DNA from: Candidatus Bathyarchaeota archaeon
GTDB taxonomy: Archaea > Thermoproteota > Bathyarchaeia > TCS64
Assembly: GCA_026014515.1 (NCBI GenBank)
Contig: JAOZIG010000428.1
Location: 4,309 to 19,045, forward strand
Direction: 5' to 3'
DNA: 14,737 bases
Positions 1 to 7,197 of this stretch are shown here, piece after piece. The notes beneath the pieces were generated by a model. The model saw nothing but the letters and a program-made list of their open reading frames with translations. It searched no databases and was not told where the DNA came from. Every line of letters begins with the position of its first letter. Within the stretch, counting starts at the first letter, position 1. Made by a program: the position numbers and the translations under genes.

Positions 1-2
1 TG

Positions 3-266
3 ATGTTATTTGTACTGGTAGTAGCTGTGGTTGTGCTGTCCGCTATATTGGTGATGGATGCGCTTACTCCTAAGAGTGAGCCTGTTGTTGTGCATATGAA
101 GGAGGTAGAGATGAAGGATTGTACCATAGTATCCAGCATATCTACACAGGATCTGCTATATGACACTCTATATGAGTGCAATGTAGGCCCTATGGAGGTC
201 TTTAATAGGAAGCTTGAGCTATTAAGGGAGAGAAAGATTCTTGTTATAGGAGGTGTAATGGGATGA
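3..266 (+). CDS. Small membrane-anchored protein, unknown function
   Basis: I do not recognise this 87-aa protein. Residues 2-21 are an almost unbroken run of V, L, A and I, giving one N-terminal transmembrane segment or uncleaved signal anchor. The remaining roughly 65 residues are polar with two cysteines (in DCTI and YECN) and would form a small exposed domain. The start ATG lies in TGATG at the window edge, as if overlapping the stop of a preceding gene, but the ribosome binding site lies outside the window and an in-frame start further upstream cannot be excluded. The next gene overlaps its stop by 4 nt, so the two are probably translationally coupled. Confidence 0.6.
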   Translation: MLFVLVVAVVVLSAILVMDALTPKSEPVVVHMKEVEMKDCTIVSSISTQDLLYDTLYECNVGPMEVFNRKLELLRERKILVIGGVMG

Positions 267-331
267 TGAAGAAGCTTATTAAGTTCATTAAAAGAGTATT
301 CAACTGCGGCGGCCCAACTAAGTTGTATTAA
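263..331 (+). CDS. Micro-protein, 22 aa, basic
   Basis: This short reading frame encodes a 22-residue peptide starting MMKKLIKFIKRVF, a basic amphipathic helix-like head, and ending NCGGPTKLY. A strong ribosome binding site AGGAGGTG (248-255) sits 7 nt before the ATG at 263, and the ATG overlaps the stop of the previous gene. A second ATG follows directly at 266. The next ribosome binding site begins at its stop codon. The good site and exact fit between neighbours argue for real translation; the function is unknown. It could alternatively be only a coupling device. Confidence 0.5.
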   Translation: MMKKLIKFIKRVFNCGGPTKLY

Positions 332-344
332 GGAGGAGATAGTA

Positions 345-518
345 ATGACACTATGTACACTAGAAAAAGATGGAGATGTATACGCTATAACAGATAAGGA
401 CACTTCTATAATAGACGTCCTTATAGAGCTGGATGTAGCAAGGGAGCAGCGTAGAGTCCAGGATATGAGGACTCTATATAGAGAGAATAAAGAACTAAGA
501 AGGAGGAATAAAAGATGA
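345..518 (+). CDS. Small protein, 57 aa, unknown
   Basis: This 57-aa frame begins at an ATG preceded by AAGGAGGAGAT (330-340). The N-terminal half starts MTLCTLEKDGDVYAI and has a beta-hairpin-like pattern (TLEKDGDVYAITD). The C-terminal half is a charged helix rich in R, E and K (about residues 29-57), possibly a short coiled coil. It shares ATGA with the start of the next gene at 515, the usual coupling pattern in this region. No family is recognised; the product is probably cytoplasmic since there is no hydrophobic stretch. Confidence 0.6.
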   Translation: MTLCTLEKDGDVYAITDKDTSIIDVLIELDVAREQRRVQDMRTLYRENKELRRRNKR

Positions 519-823
519 CAGTTAATAGCATTTACGATGATATGGAGTTTGACAGCTTTGAGGTAGCAAAGGTATACGTGGAGGAGCAGCGCCATGCAAA
601 GGCAGGTAGAAGCGGGTACTTTGGCATGATGAAGGCCAAGATGTCCAAGAACCAGATGGACTTCATGGGAACCAAGGAGCAGAGAAAGCCGACCGATATG
701 ACGGTCACAAAGGGCGGGGTTACTGTAGTGGTTCCTGGTGAATGGTTTACACAGACAGGAAAGATAAGAAAATCAAAGAAGGCGGCATATGAGGCCCTGT
801 TCATAAAGGAGGCGCTTAAGTGA
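515..823 (+). CDS. Hypothetical phage protein, 102 aa
   Basis: This 102-aa soluble protein is not recognised. It has an acidic N-terminus, a helical middle with many Met and Lys (GYFGMMKAKMSKNQMDFMG, about residues 35-53), then a beta-like stretch GGVTVVVPGEWF (about 67-78), and a basic helical tail KIRKSKKAAYEALFIKEALK. The net positive charge of the second half would suit nucleic-acid contact, but no motif proves this. The start uses AAGGAGG about 8 nt upstream and overlaps the preceding stop; its own stop overlaps the GTG of the next gene. Confidence 0.7.
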   Translation: MTVNSIYDDMEFDSFEVAKVYVEEQRHAKAGRSGYFGMMKAKMSKNQMDFMGTKEQRKPTDMTVTKGGVTVVVPGEWFTQTGKIRKSKKAAYEALFIKEALK

Positions 824-978
824 CCTATGAAGAGAAACTGGCAGAACAAGCTTTGGAATGTGACCTTTGTATAGAGGATAGCGATTCTAAGTGTTTGAAA
901 TGTGAAGCAAAGAAAAGAGCGGTATTGAAGGCCCACGTAATGGTGAAGCCTGTTGTAGAAAAGGAGATGTTGAAATGA
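820..978 (+). CDS. Mini Cys4 (zinc-ribbon-like) protein, 52 aa, GTG start
   Basis: The frame starts at a GTG inside GTGA, overlapping the stop of the preceding gene; AAAGGAGG (805-812) gives 7 nt spacing. The 52-aa product contains CDLC (residues 14-17) and CLKC (25-28), a C-x2-C-x7-C-x2-C arrangement that fits a very small zinc-binding knuckle, between an acidic N-terminal helix and a basic C-terminal helix. It overlaps the metalloprotease start by ATGA. Metal binding is inferred from spacing only; the role is unknown, perhaps a small regulator. Confidence 0.6.
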   Translation: MTYEEKLAEQALECDLCIEDSDSKCLKCEAKKRAVLKAHVMVKPVVEKEMLK

Positions 979-1619
979 AAACAGTAGAGATTATGAAAAA
1001 GGCAATCATGGAGTATAGAGAGGATATAGAAAGGGAGCTTGGTTTTAATATGCTCCCTTCCGACATTACCCTTGGATTGGAAACGATTGTAGCGCCAATG
1101 CATCCACGAGACGTTAACGTTAATATGTCTGAATATTCTACGCTTGCCAACTGCAGCTACCATTCGAACGTAATTGGCTCACAGACCTTCGTGTATGCAA
1201 AGATTACGCTATATGAACGTCCGTTATCAGTGATCTTTCCAGGATATCCGAATATCATAAAAAGAGGGATAAACAAACTCTTTGTCCATACACCGATATT
1301 CAAGATGAGGGTAGTGCAATCACTCGCTCATGAACTAAGACATGTGCATCAAGGCCTTTGTGGAAAGCTTACAGAGGCAAAGACTATAGAGAACTTTCTT
1401 GGCAATAGTACAGCGTATCAAAGCCAAGACGTTGAAGTTGATGCTATTGAGTTTGCAGATAAGTTTGTGAAAAGGAAGTTTAAAAGTCCGCTTTCCATTG
1501 ATGCGCTAATAAAAGCGTATGCATATGGACTCTCCGTACTTGGAGGGTTTCTTTCCGGCATAGTCATGATGATGGGTTTCTTCATTGCGCTTACCATCGT
1601 GCTTACAATTATACAATAA
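975..1619 (+). CDS. Membrane-anchored HExxH metalloprotease-like protein
   Basis: This 214-aa protein carries the zinc protease motif HELRHVHQ, with H119 and H123 as ligands and E120 as catalytic base. About 30 residues downstream EVDAIEFADKF (from E154) resembles the third-ligand helix of gluzincin/ImmA-like (M78) peptidases. A hydrophobic stretch near residues 183-212 forms one C-terminal transmembrane segment, or possibly two short ones. The catalytic part therefore precedes the anchor and probably faces the cytoplasm. The start at ATGA overlaps the Cys4 mini-protein, with AAAAGGAGATG upstream. Family knowledge supports proteolysis; the substrate is unknown. It might act on a host repressor or envelope protein, which is speculation. 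The next gene encodes a small membrane protein that could be a partner. Confidence 0.72.
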   Translation: MKTVEIMKKAIMEYREDIERELGFNMLPSDITLGLETIVAPMHPRDVNVNMSEYSTLANCSYHSNVIGSQTFVYAKITLYERPLSVIFPGYPNIIKRGINKLFVHTPIFKMRVVQSLAHELRHVHQGLCGKLTEAKTIENFLGNSTAYQSQDVEVDAIEFADKFVKRKFKSPLSIDALIKAYAYGLSVLGGFLSGIVMMMGFFIALTIVLTIIQ

Positions 1620-1633
1620 AGGAGGTGATATAA

Positions 1634-1786
1634 ATGTTAATAGTAGCAGTAATCGTGTTTGTAGTTTGGTTTCTGATCAGCCTAGGTAATGACAAGAGCG
1701 TTGCTAGATCCACTGGGACTGGCCTTTGGAAGGTTATCCTGGTATTGGTCCTTGCTGCGTTATTTGCACCTTTCTGGTTATTCTAG
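1634..1786 (+). CDS. Small two-TM membrane protein, 50 aa
   Basis: This 50-aa frame follows the protease after 14 nt and has a near-perfect ribosome binding site AAAGGAGGTGAT (1618-1629). Residues 2-17 and about 33-50 are strongly hydrophobic, joined by a polar loop GNDKSVARSTGTG, so it is a hairpin-like inner-membrane protein. Size and topology are compatible with a small holin or a membrane accessory factor, but no lysin lies next to it, so a holin assignment would be guesswork. Its placement after the anchored protease suggests co-expression. Confidence 0.65.
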   Translation: MLIVAVIVFVVWFLISLGNDKSVARSTGTGLWKVILVLVLAALFAPFWLF

Positions 1787-1821
1787 GTAGGTGTGGTTCA
1801 TGCTATGAGAGGAGGTGGTTC

Positions 1822-1905
1822 ATGGTAGGTATGCTTATTAAAAAGACGTATATAAAGAGTTGGGCGGTGCCGAGCCGTACTAAAAACAATTCAAAGGAGA
1901 TGTAG
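1822..1905 (+). CDS. Micro-protein, 27 aa, possible
   Basis: A 27-codon frame (starting MVGMLIKKTYIKSWAV) follows a strong ribosome binding site AGAGGAGGTGG (1807-1817). A near copy of the start region, GTGGTTCATG, lies about 22 nt earlier and opens only a three-codon frame, so the start region seems duplicated. The peptide is basic. Its last codons coincide with the AAGGAGATG ribosome binding site of the next gene, so it may serve mainly as a coupling leader. No function is known. Confidence 0.4.
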   Translation: MVGMLIKKTYIKSWAVPSRTKNNSKEM

Positions 1906-1909
1906 AATA

Positions 1910-2485
1910 ATGAAATGTTACAAAGTGAATGCAAATGATATCCAAGGGTCTGTAGTTGCGTTTAAGAGAGCTAGATTGGAATCTAGAATCAAGTTCTATG
2001 GCGAAGAGATCGCTGCGATGGCTACTAGTGGAGAAAGAGAAACAGGACAGGTCGACGCGGCAATCGAGAAGGAACAAGCGGAGATCTGTTTGGACCTGAT
2101 CGACATGGCAAACGAGATGATCACCGAGCGTGCTGCAAAAGCGGACAAAGAGGTCGGCGAAAACGATCTGTGTGAAAACGCGGATGAAGCCTATACCTAC
2201 ATCATGATGGTAACTGGTAATGGAAATAAGCTCAACAAATTGCAGACCGAGACGCTCAACAGCTTTGTCAAAGTCTTTGTTGATCTGAGCCTGGTATCCA
2301 AAGAAGCTGCAACTGCCATTGGTGGTGCTGTGAAGACTGGAGCAGGCAAAGTAGTGGGAGGCGTTGATTCTGCCAACAAGGCGATGGCTAAAGGCATCAA
2401 GAAGGGCTTTCGTGGTCTTGGCGGGTTCTTTGCCAAGATGGGTGCAGAACAACCAATCGCTGTAGAAGAAGAAGGACAAGAGTAA
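1910..2485 (+). CDS. Hypothetical helical protein with Gly-rich amphipathic tail, 191 aa
   Basis: This 191-aa protein is not recognised. Residues 1-125 are mostly charged helices. About residues 128-178 form an Ala/Gly-rich stretch with regularly spaced Gly and Lys (AIGGAVKTGAGKVVGG, then MAKGIKKGFRGLGGFF), resembling amphipathic, membrane-active or self-assembling helices. The tail is acidic (VEEEGQE). The start has AAAGGAGATG upstream. A good intrinsic terminator follows at 2495-2525, so this gene probably ends a transcription unit. The composition fits a protein that binds membranes or oligomerises, but this is inference from composition only. Confidence 0.75.
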   Translation: MKCYKVNANDIQGSVVAFKRARLESRIKFYGEEIAAMATSGERETGQVDAAIEKEQAEICLDLIDMANEMITERAAKADKEVGENDLCENADEAYTYIMMVTGNGNKLNKLQTETLNSFVKVFVDLSLVSKEAATAIGGAVKTGAGKVVGGVDSANKAMAKGIKKGFRGLGGFFAKMGAEQPIAVEEEGQE

Positions 2486-2494
2486 GAGCTGCAT

Positions 2495-2525
2495 GGGCCT
2501 GGGAATATTCCTGGGTCCTTATTTT
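2495..2525 (+). terminator. Intrinsic terminator after the 191-aa gene
   Basis: The segment from GGGCCTGGGAA to TTCCTGGGTCC folds into a hairpin of about 10 bp with three G-U pairs and a short loop centred on AATATT, followed at once by TTATTTT. It lies between the stop at 2485 and the ribosome binding site of the next gene. It also shows that an in-frame ATG at 2493, inside the hairpin, is not the start of the next protein. Confidence 0.65.
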
Positions 2526-2546
2526 AATACAAAAGGAGGAATAACA

Positions 2547-3353
2547 ATGGGAAGACCAAAGAAAGGCAAGCTGACAATAAAGGAAAAGAGGGAATTCAAG
2601 GAACCAATACAGCAACTCTTTGAGAGAAGTGAAAGAGCTGTATACGCAGCCATGCTGCATATCAGCGGTGGAGACAATAAAAACTGGAGATACACAAACT
2701 CACGAAGGTATAAAGATGCTAAGAGTTTTCCAGCATTCTATATCGGTGGCAGTCGGAAAAGAAGAGATGCGATTGAGTGTGCAAACGTAATCAGGATGAG
2801 ACTTCCTCTTTGTGATGATGACTTAGAAAGAGCGACTGCTGTAGCTCAAAGAGCATGGGAGTACATACTGGATGTCGCGCTAGATGACCTTGACACTGGG
2901 GCAGACCTGGACTGTATCGATGACATACTTGATGGAAAGATCGTTGCAGACGGTGTATTGCTTGGCGAGAGCATCGACACTGATATCGCGGTTCTTGACA
3001 AGGTACTTGGCTACAACATTGAGCTGAACAGTGGGCGGCGTATCGGGAGAGGACAGGCAGTTTGGGTGTCCTATGGCGAGACTTACCCTGATGGATTTGA
3101 GAAGTACTCGTTGAACCAGGTAGTCCATGCTGCCATTGGGTTCTTACTTGAAGAGTTGACAGTTGATGATGTCGACTCGGATATTATGACGTCGTTATAC
3201 CATTCGGCAACTAATATGATCAATCGCCTATGTCTGAACATCCACTATAAAAACAGCGAGACACATCAAGGTATAAGGATAGCGACAAAGGTGATCATTC
3301 CTGTACTATCATACTGCCGTCGTGTTTTTGCTGATGTTTGTGAAGAAGAATAA
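2547..3353 (+). CDS. Hypothetical protein with AT-hook-like N-terminus, 268 aa
   Basis: The chosen start has AAAAGGAGG (2531-2539) 7 nt upstream; the longer in-frame option at 2493 begins in a terminator hairpin without a binding site. The 268-aa protein opens MGRPKKGK, an AT-hook-like basic motif that could contact DNA, followed by basic helices rich in R and K (about residues 10-75). The middle (about 90-150) is acidic and helical; the C-terminal half is mixed alpha/beta with HAAIGFLLEELTVDDVDSD and ends in DVCEEE. No family is recognised. DNA binding is a possibility from the N-terminal motif alone. Confidence 0.75.
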   Translation: MGRPKKGKLTIKEKREFKEPIQQLFERSERAVYAAMLHISGGDNKNWRYTNSRRYKDAKSFPAFYIGGSRKRRDAIECANVIRMRLPLCDDDLERATAVAQRAWEYILDVALDDLDTGADLDCIDDILDGKIVADGVLLGESIDTDIAVLDKVLGYNIELNSGRRIGRGQAVWVSYGETYPDGFEKYSLNQVVHAAIGFLLEELTVDDVDSDIMTSLYHSATNMINRLCLNIHYKNSETHQGIRIATKVIIPVLSYCRRVFADVCEEE

Positions 3354-3369
3354 GAAAGGAGAATCAAAG

Positions 3370-3723
3370 ATGGCAAAGGTATGGGAGTCATTTCGTAATC
3401 AGAAACAATGGGAGGCGTATCTGAAGGAGCGCATCAAGAACAACAGGAAGGCTTTGTATCGCAGCATCATTTACGTAGCGATGCTTTCAGAGATGAAACA
3501 TGAACATGACGGGGTGGGATTCTCGCGCCCTGACCTGGATATGATGGACTATGCAAAGAAACTCATCAGTTGCAGGAAGCTGACGCCAGAGGAAGAGAAA
3601 CATGCAAGAGAGTATATGCCAAAGTACTGGAAACAGATCATGCGCATATGCAAGAAGAAGTACATGGTGAAGCCAGAGACCAAGGCCCACCTTCGTACTG
3701 TTGACCAGTTGTTGGTTAAATAA
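3370..3723 (+). CDS. Hypothetical basic protein, 117 aa
   Basis: This 117-aa, strongly basic and helical protein begins MAKVWESFRNQKQWEAYL. The start follows GAAAGGAGAATCAAAG; an in-frame ATG 48 nt upstream would overlap the previous gene and lacks a binding site. There are two isolated cysteines, no membrane segment and no recognised domain. The stop plus ribosome binding site upstream (3349-3367) is identical over 19 nt to the cassette in front of the next gene, suggesting duplication of this control segment or of the gene pair. The charge would allow nucleic-acid binding; nothing more specific can be said. Confidence 0.7.
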   Translation: MAKVWESFRNQKQWEAYLKERIKNNRKALYRSIIYVAMLSEMKHEHDGVGFSRPDLDMMDYAKKLISCRKLTPEEEKHAREYMPKYWKQIMRICKKKYMVKPETKAHLRTVDQLLVK

Positions 3724-3738
3724 GAAAGGAGAATCAAT

Positions 3739-4209
3739 ATGAAAATCGAAACATTGCAAGACCTGACGGTGGCGCTGGATTCAATCAAGAAGCAGCGCGG
3801 CAAGGATCACCACGAGGTAATCCAGGCGATAGTAGAAGTCGTGACCATAATCCTTAAAGAAGTGGATGTCGATAGTGGCGTTTACATCGAAAGGGATCTC
3901 TACGATAAATTCTTTGTCAAGGCAAAGGAATGGCTGAAAAGGAACATATCGAAGCTCGAATCTCATTACGAAGACGATATGGATAAGATGCCTCAACTAG
4001 TCAAGGACAGAATCGACATGATGATGTTCCTAAGGGATACCATCGATGAGTATGTGTATGCCGTTGAAGAAGAGGAGGACTATGAACCAATGTGCATGAG
4101 CGAATCATGCGGCACTTGCCTAAAGATGGACGAGTGCAATCAATACGGAGGGTATTCCTCTGGCAATCCATGGGATGCACCAGGCCTGAGCTTATCCGAC
4201 TTTTTCTAA
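3739..4209 (+). CDS. Hypothetical protein with C-terminal Cys cluster, 156 aa
   Basis: This 156-aa protein has a helical, charged body (about residues 1-112) and a C-terminal cysteine cluster C119, C124, C127 and C133 (C-x4-C-x2-C-x5-C) within CMSESCGTCLKMDEC, a spacing that could bind zinc or an iron-sulphur cluster. The end (SLSDFF) is acidic-aromatic, a composition that in other phage proteins can dock onto a partner; that is a weak analogy. It uses the same GAAAGGAGAATCAA ribosome binding cassette as its upstream neighbour. No family is recognised. Confidence 0.72.
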   Translation: MKIETLQDLTVALDSIKKQRGKDHHEVIQAIVEVVTIILKEVDVDSGVYIERDLYDKFFVKAKEWLKRNISKLESHYEDDMDKMPQLVKDRIDMMMFLRDTIDEYVYAVEEEEDYEPMCMSESCGTCLKMDECNQYGGYSSGNPWDAPGLSLSDFF

Positions 4210-4212
4210 AAC

Positions 4213-4240
4213 AACATGTAGTGGCTGCATGTTTATATAA
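4213..4240 (+). terminator. Possible weak terminator or processing hairpin
   Basis: AACATGTAG and CTGCATGTT pair over 9 bp, with one G-U pair and a TGG loop, just after the stop at 4209; TTATAT follows but no real T-run. It could be a weak terminator or an mRNA-stabilising or processing hairpin. Confidence 0.35.
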
Positions 4241-4272
4241 AAAAACTATAAAAAAAGAAAAGGAGAATTACA

Positions 4273-6108
4273 ATGAACACAAACAAATTCGATCATCTGC
4301 AAGTACCAGATTTCAGCGAGGTTATCATCAGAAGTATCAAGAAGGACCCAGAGGTCATGAAAAGAATCGGAAGCATCAAGGGCAAGAAACCGATGAATGT
4401 TGGCGAGGTGCACTTCAAGACCACGATGCCTGGGCTGTTGATGGTACAAGACAAATGGGAAGGGGATCACTGGAGCTACAAAGACGGTGTCAATCAAAGA
4501 TTCATCGCAGAGGTATTGGTCAATGAAAGCAGCATGTGGGTAAACCTGCTTCCAAGAACCTACTCCGAAAAGCACCAGAGATGGTTCACTCAGCTCAGAG
4601 TGACAGACCTGGTCAGAGGAACCAAGGTGGATCTGTCGAACAAGCTGGCTGCGATGCTGCTGGCTGTATGGCAACTGAAGATGAAGATCTTTGTGCCTGC
4701 TGATCCTAGAGACGAAGACCGTGCGATATTCAAGTGGAATCGCGTCGGTGAGGACATCGAAGCAGTTATTGACGGAAAGAAGCGCAAACTGAAGAAAGGT
4801 GCTACTGTGCCTGCCAAGCAGGTGGAGGCATACGAGAAGGCGGGTGTACTCGTGGTTACGGAGACGCATCTTAGCCATGTATCCTGCTATGACTGTCAAG
4901 AGCGGTATGTAATACCATCTGGAGACACCAATGAGAAGGTAGAGGTGAAGAAAGATGACAAAGAGCTGAATAAGGCTAAAGCTAGATTGAAGAAAGCATC
5001 CGAGCGCCGGGCACAGATCGTCAAGATGTTCAAAGAGACGATGGGTAAAGACGGAGAGACTCTGCTTCTAGATGAGCGGCTCAAGGAGGTTGGTGCACGT
5101 GCCAATACCAGGAGCATGCTCTGGAGGAAGCTTGAACACGGTGACATGAAAGAGCTCAGAGAGTTCTGCATGCACGATAAGGTCAAAGAGGTCGCAGCGA
5201 AAAGCACCAAGCTCAATGCGATCATAGAGACGCTTCTATCGGTGGTGAATGTAGTAAACTCTGCCAATGAGGTGCTCTACTCCTTGACAACAGGTGTAGC
5301 CAACGACAAGTCAACAAGGGGCTCAAGAAGCACAACTCGTCTAACAGATGAGGGGGATCAGGAGCCAAACGTTCTATGTCTTGCACATGGAGATTTCGTC
5401 GATAAGGAGGCGATCATCCAGTTCAACAAGATGCTGGCCGAGGATACATGGTCTCAGATCAATCCGGATGGATACTCTGCGATAAGAAAGGCACGGGAGA
5501 TCCTGGCGCCCAACTATGCCAAGGTATTGAGAAACAAGGTGGTCAAGCAGGAGATCACCGAGGAAGGAGAGGTGAAGCGTACCTACGACGAGATCACCTA
5601 TGAAGGACAGTTCTACAGAAGCTATGATGCGGGACAGTGGAGAAAGGCCATGCTCTCGCATATCTGTGTGGACTGTCCGTACTTTTGCAAGTACCAGGTT
5701 TACGAAGGAGACAAAAAGAACTTCTACGACAGACCACGAGCGGAGCAAATGGCAGTGTACAAGCCTGTGTTCACTGGCGGTGTCAGAAGCGACTGGCAGC
5801 TGATCGAGACGCAATCTGAGTTCGAGAAGGCATCAAAGAATCTCAAGTTCATGGTGAGAGCCTATGGACTGGAGGTAGTCTACTTCAAGAGAACCAAAGC
5901 AGAGAGATTCGAACAGGAACTCGCAGATGTGGACAGCTGGATCAAGAACAAGAAGAAGCCAGAGGATGATCCAGAGACATTCAGTGCACTCAGAGACAAG
6001 CTTCTCAACAAGCCCGATTGGTTGAATGCTTCCAAGAAGTATGACAAGGCTTGGGATGAGAAGGTCGAGGAGTTTGTTGGTGCAATTACACAGGAGGAGG
6101 AGGCTTAA
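4273..6108 (+). CDS. Large hypothetical protein, 611 aa
   Basis: At 611 aa this is one of the two largest products in the window, and I do not recognise it. The first 160 residues look globular alpha/beta. Residues 205-208 form CYDC, followed by a highly charged helical stretch (about 222-265, with KAKARLKKASERRAQIVKMF) that could be a coiled coil. CVDCPYFC (C465, C468, C472) is a second Cys group; the two could form a shared metal site. The C-terminus is acidic (ITQEEEA). The start has AAAAGGAG about 8 nt upstream. It sits first in a group with a double zinc-ribbon protein and an acidic-tailed protein. A nucleic-acid or virion role would be guesswork. Confidence 0.8.
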   Translation: MNTNKFDHLQVPDFSEVIIRSIKKDPEVMKRIGSIKGKKPMNVGEVHFKTTMPGLLMVQDKWEGDHWSYKDGVNQRFIAEVLVNESSMWVNLLPRTYSEKHQRWFTQLRVTDLVRGTKVDLSNKLAAMLLAVWQLKMKIFVPADPRDEDRAIFKWNRVGEDIEAVIDGKKRKLKKGATVPAKQVEAYEKAGVLVVTETHLSHVSCYDCQERYVIPSGDTNEKVEVKKDDKELNKAKARLKKASERRAQIVKMFKETMGKDGETLLLDERLKEVGARANTRSMLWRKLEHGDMKELREFCMHDKVKEVAAKSTKLNAIIETLLSVVNVVNSANEVLYSLTTGVANDKSTRGSRSTTRLTDEGDQEPNVLCLAHGDFVDKEAIIQFNKMLAEDTWSQINPDGYSAIRKAREILAPNYAKVLRNKVVKQEITEEGEVKRTYDEITYEGQFYRSYDAGQWRKAMLSHICVDCPYFCKYQVYEGDKKNFYDRPRAEQMAVYKPVFTGGVRSDWQLIETQSEFEKASKNLKFMVRAYGLEVVYFKRTKAERFEQELADVDSWIKNKKKPEDDPETFSALRDKLLNKPDWLNASKKYDKAWDEKVEEFVGAITQEEEA

Positions 6109-6126
6109 GGCCTTCTCTTTCTTATT
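6098..6126 (+). terminator. Possible terminator overlapping a stop codon
   Basis: AGGAGGC (6098-6104) pairs with GCCTTCT (6110-6116) over 7 bp with one G-U pair and a TTAAG loop, then CTTTCTTATT follows. The hairpin includes the stop codon of the 611-aa gene. The T-rich tail is interrupted, so partial termination is as likely as full. Confidence 0.4.
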
Positions 6127-6144
6127 AAAAAGGAGGAAAAGAAT

Positions 6145-6465
6145 ATGAGTAAGGTGGCAGTATGTAGACTGTGCGGCGGCGACTTAGTGGCAGTGGATGA
6201 AGCAACGGGACACTATGTATGTGACTGTTGTGATTATGAAGAGCGTGAAGGTGTGCAGGTGCAGGCGGGGAAGAAATTCCCCTCTCCTGACAATACGCCA
6301 AAGTGTGTTGGTTGTGGAGGGCGCTGTCTGGTAACAGAGACATTTGCAGGTGTGAGCAGACTGGATCCAAGTGAGTATTACTATCAGTGCGTGGCAATGG
6401 TGGATGATGAGTGTCTGGAAGATCAGATCACGAGATGGAAACTTGAAAACAAGGAGGAAAAGTAA
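6145..6465 (+). CDS. Double zinc-ribbon-like protein, 106 aa
   Basis: This 106-aa protein is dominated by paired cysteines. C7-x2-C10 (CRLC) with C26/C28/C29 (CDCC) form one probable zinc ribbon. C54-x2-C57 (CVGCGGRC) with C82 and C90 could form a second, less regular one. The CxxCGG turns are typical zinc knuckles. The C-terminal end is charged and helical. The start ATG has AAAAAGGAGG upstream. Zinc ribbons commonly mediate nucleic-acid or protein contacts, so a regulatory or replication accessory role is possible but not shown. Its stop lies next to the ribosome binding site of the 222-aa gene. Confidence 0.75.
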   Translation: MSKVAVCRLCGGDLVAVDEATGHYVCDCCDYEEREGVQVQAGKKFPSPDNTPKCVGCGGRCLVTETFAGVSRLDPSEYYYQCVAMVDDECLEDQITRWKLENKEEK

Positions 6466-6466
6466 A

Positions 6467-7135
6467 ATGGGAAAATTGAAAATCAATGGGGCAAGACCAG
6501 CGGCAGAAATGATGGAAGAGCAAGTGGTTGAAAACAAAAACAATTCTAAGGAGGAATCAACAATGAAAACAAACACACAGGTAAAAGGTATGAACGCAAT
6601 GGACAAACTGATGGCAATGGGTGGAAAGGCACCGGAGAAGACTGCAGCAACCACTACAACCAAACAAAAGCCTGCATCAACCGGCGGCAAATTCCGCGTA
6701 TTCCTGGGTGAAGAGTTCAAGAAGTCCGCAAGAAACCCATACTGGTACAGAGACGTAGAGGGAACTACTGACCAGAGAAGTAACCCCGCCCTTGGCATCC
6801 TGGACATCCACCTGTCCTCCTCTGAGAAGATGAGAGGAAACTTCGTATGCTTTGCCAAAATCAAGCTTGGCGTCATGCTTGGAGAGGAGGAGATCGGTAC
6901 CGTCCTTCCTCTAAACAAAGTCTACTACAATGAAGACACTGGTGCGCTCTCGTTCATGTCAAGAAGCATCAAGGAGGACAGAAAGCTCAAAGACGGAGAA
7001 GAGGACAAGGACAAATGGCTTGAGGTCGTTGAGATCCCAAAAGAAGTGAAAGCGCAGGTTCTTCGCTACGTTGAGAAAATAGCAACGGTGGAAAACAGCA
7101 TGGAAATGGCTGAAGACGAGGAAGATGAAGAGTAA
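6467..7135 (+). CDS. Acidic-tailed protein with two in-frame starts, 222 or 190 aa
   Basis: The frame can start at ATG 6467 (AAGGAGG at 6451-6457) or at ATG 6563 (AAGGAGG at 6548-6554), 32 codons later and in frame; both sites are excellent. The short form begins MKTNTQVKGMNAM. After a flexible Thr/Ala/Lys linker (about residues 55-75 of the long form) comes a compact beta-rich domain with RNPYWYRDVEG, ILDIHLSSSEKMRGNFVCFAKI and VYYNEDTGALSF. The last residues are strongly acidic (AEDEEDEE). A beta-rich core with an acidic tail is how single-stranded DNA-binding proteins are organised, but I see no OB-fold signature I can name, so that remains a suggestion. No other family is recognised. Confidence 0.75.
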   Translation: MGKLKINGARPAAEMMEEQVVENKNNSKEESTMKTNTQVKGMNAMDKLMAMGGKAPEKTAATTTTKQKPASTGGKFRVFLGEEFKKSARNPYWYRDVEGTTDQRSNPALGILDIHLSSSEKMRGNFVCFAKIKLGVMLGEEEIGTVLPLNKVYYNEDTGALSFMSRSIKEDRKLKDGEEDKDKWLEVVEIPKEVKAQVLRYVEKIATVENSMEMAEDEEDEE

Positions 7136-7149
7136 GATAAAATTCCCAC

Positions 7150-7169
7150 GGGCAGGGGATAAGCTGCCC
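7150..7169 (+). other. Intergenic GC hairpin
   Basis: GGGCAG and CTGCCC form a 6-bp perfect stem with an 8-nt loop between the acidic-tailed gene and the PcfJ-like gene. No T-run follows, so it is not a normal terminator. It might stabilise or separate the two mRNA segments. Confidence 0.35.
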
Positions 7170-7197
7170 AAATTCAACTACAAGGAGAGATCAACAA

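Noticed and set aside
2493..2546. Longer N-terminus for the 268-aa protein
   Set aside because: The upstream ATG lies at the base of a terminator hairpin without a ribosome binding site; ATG 2547 has an excellent one.
4246..4899. Long minus-strand frame of 217 codons opposite the 611-aa gene
   Set aside because: It is the antisense shadow of a strongly supported + strand gene and has no ribosome binding site.
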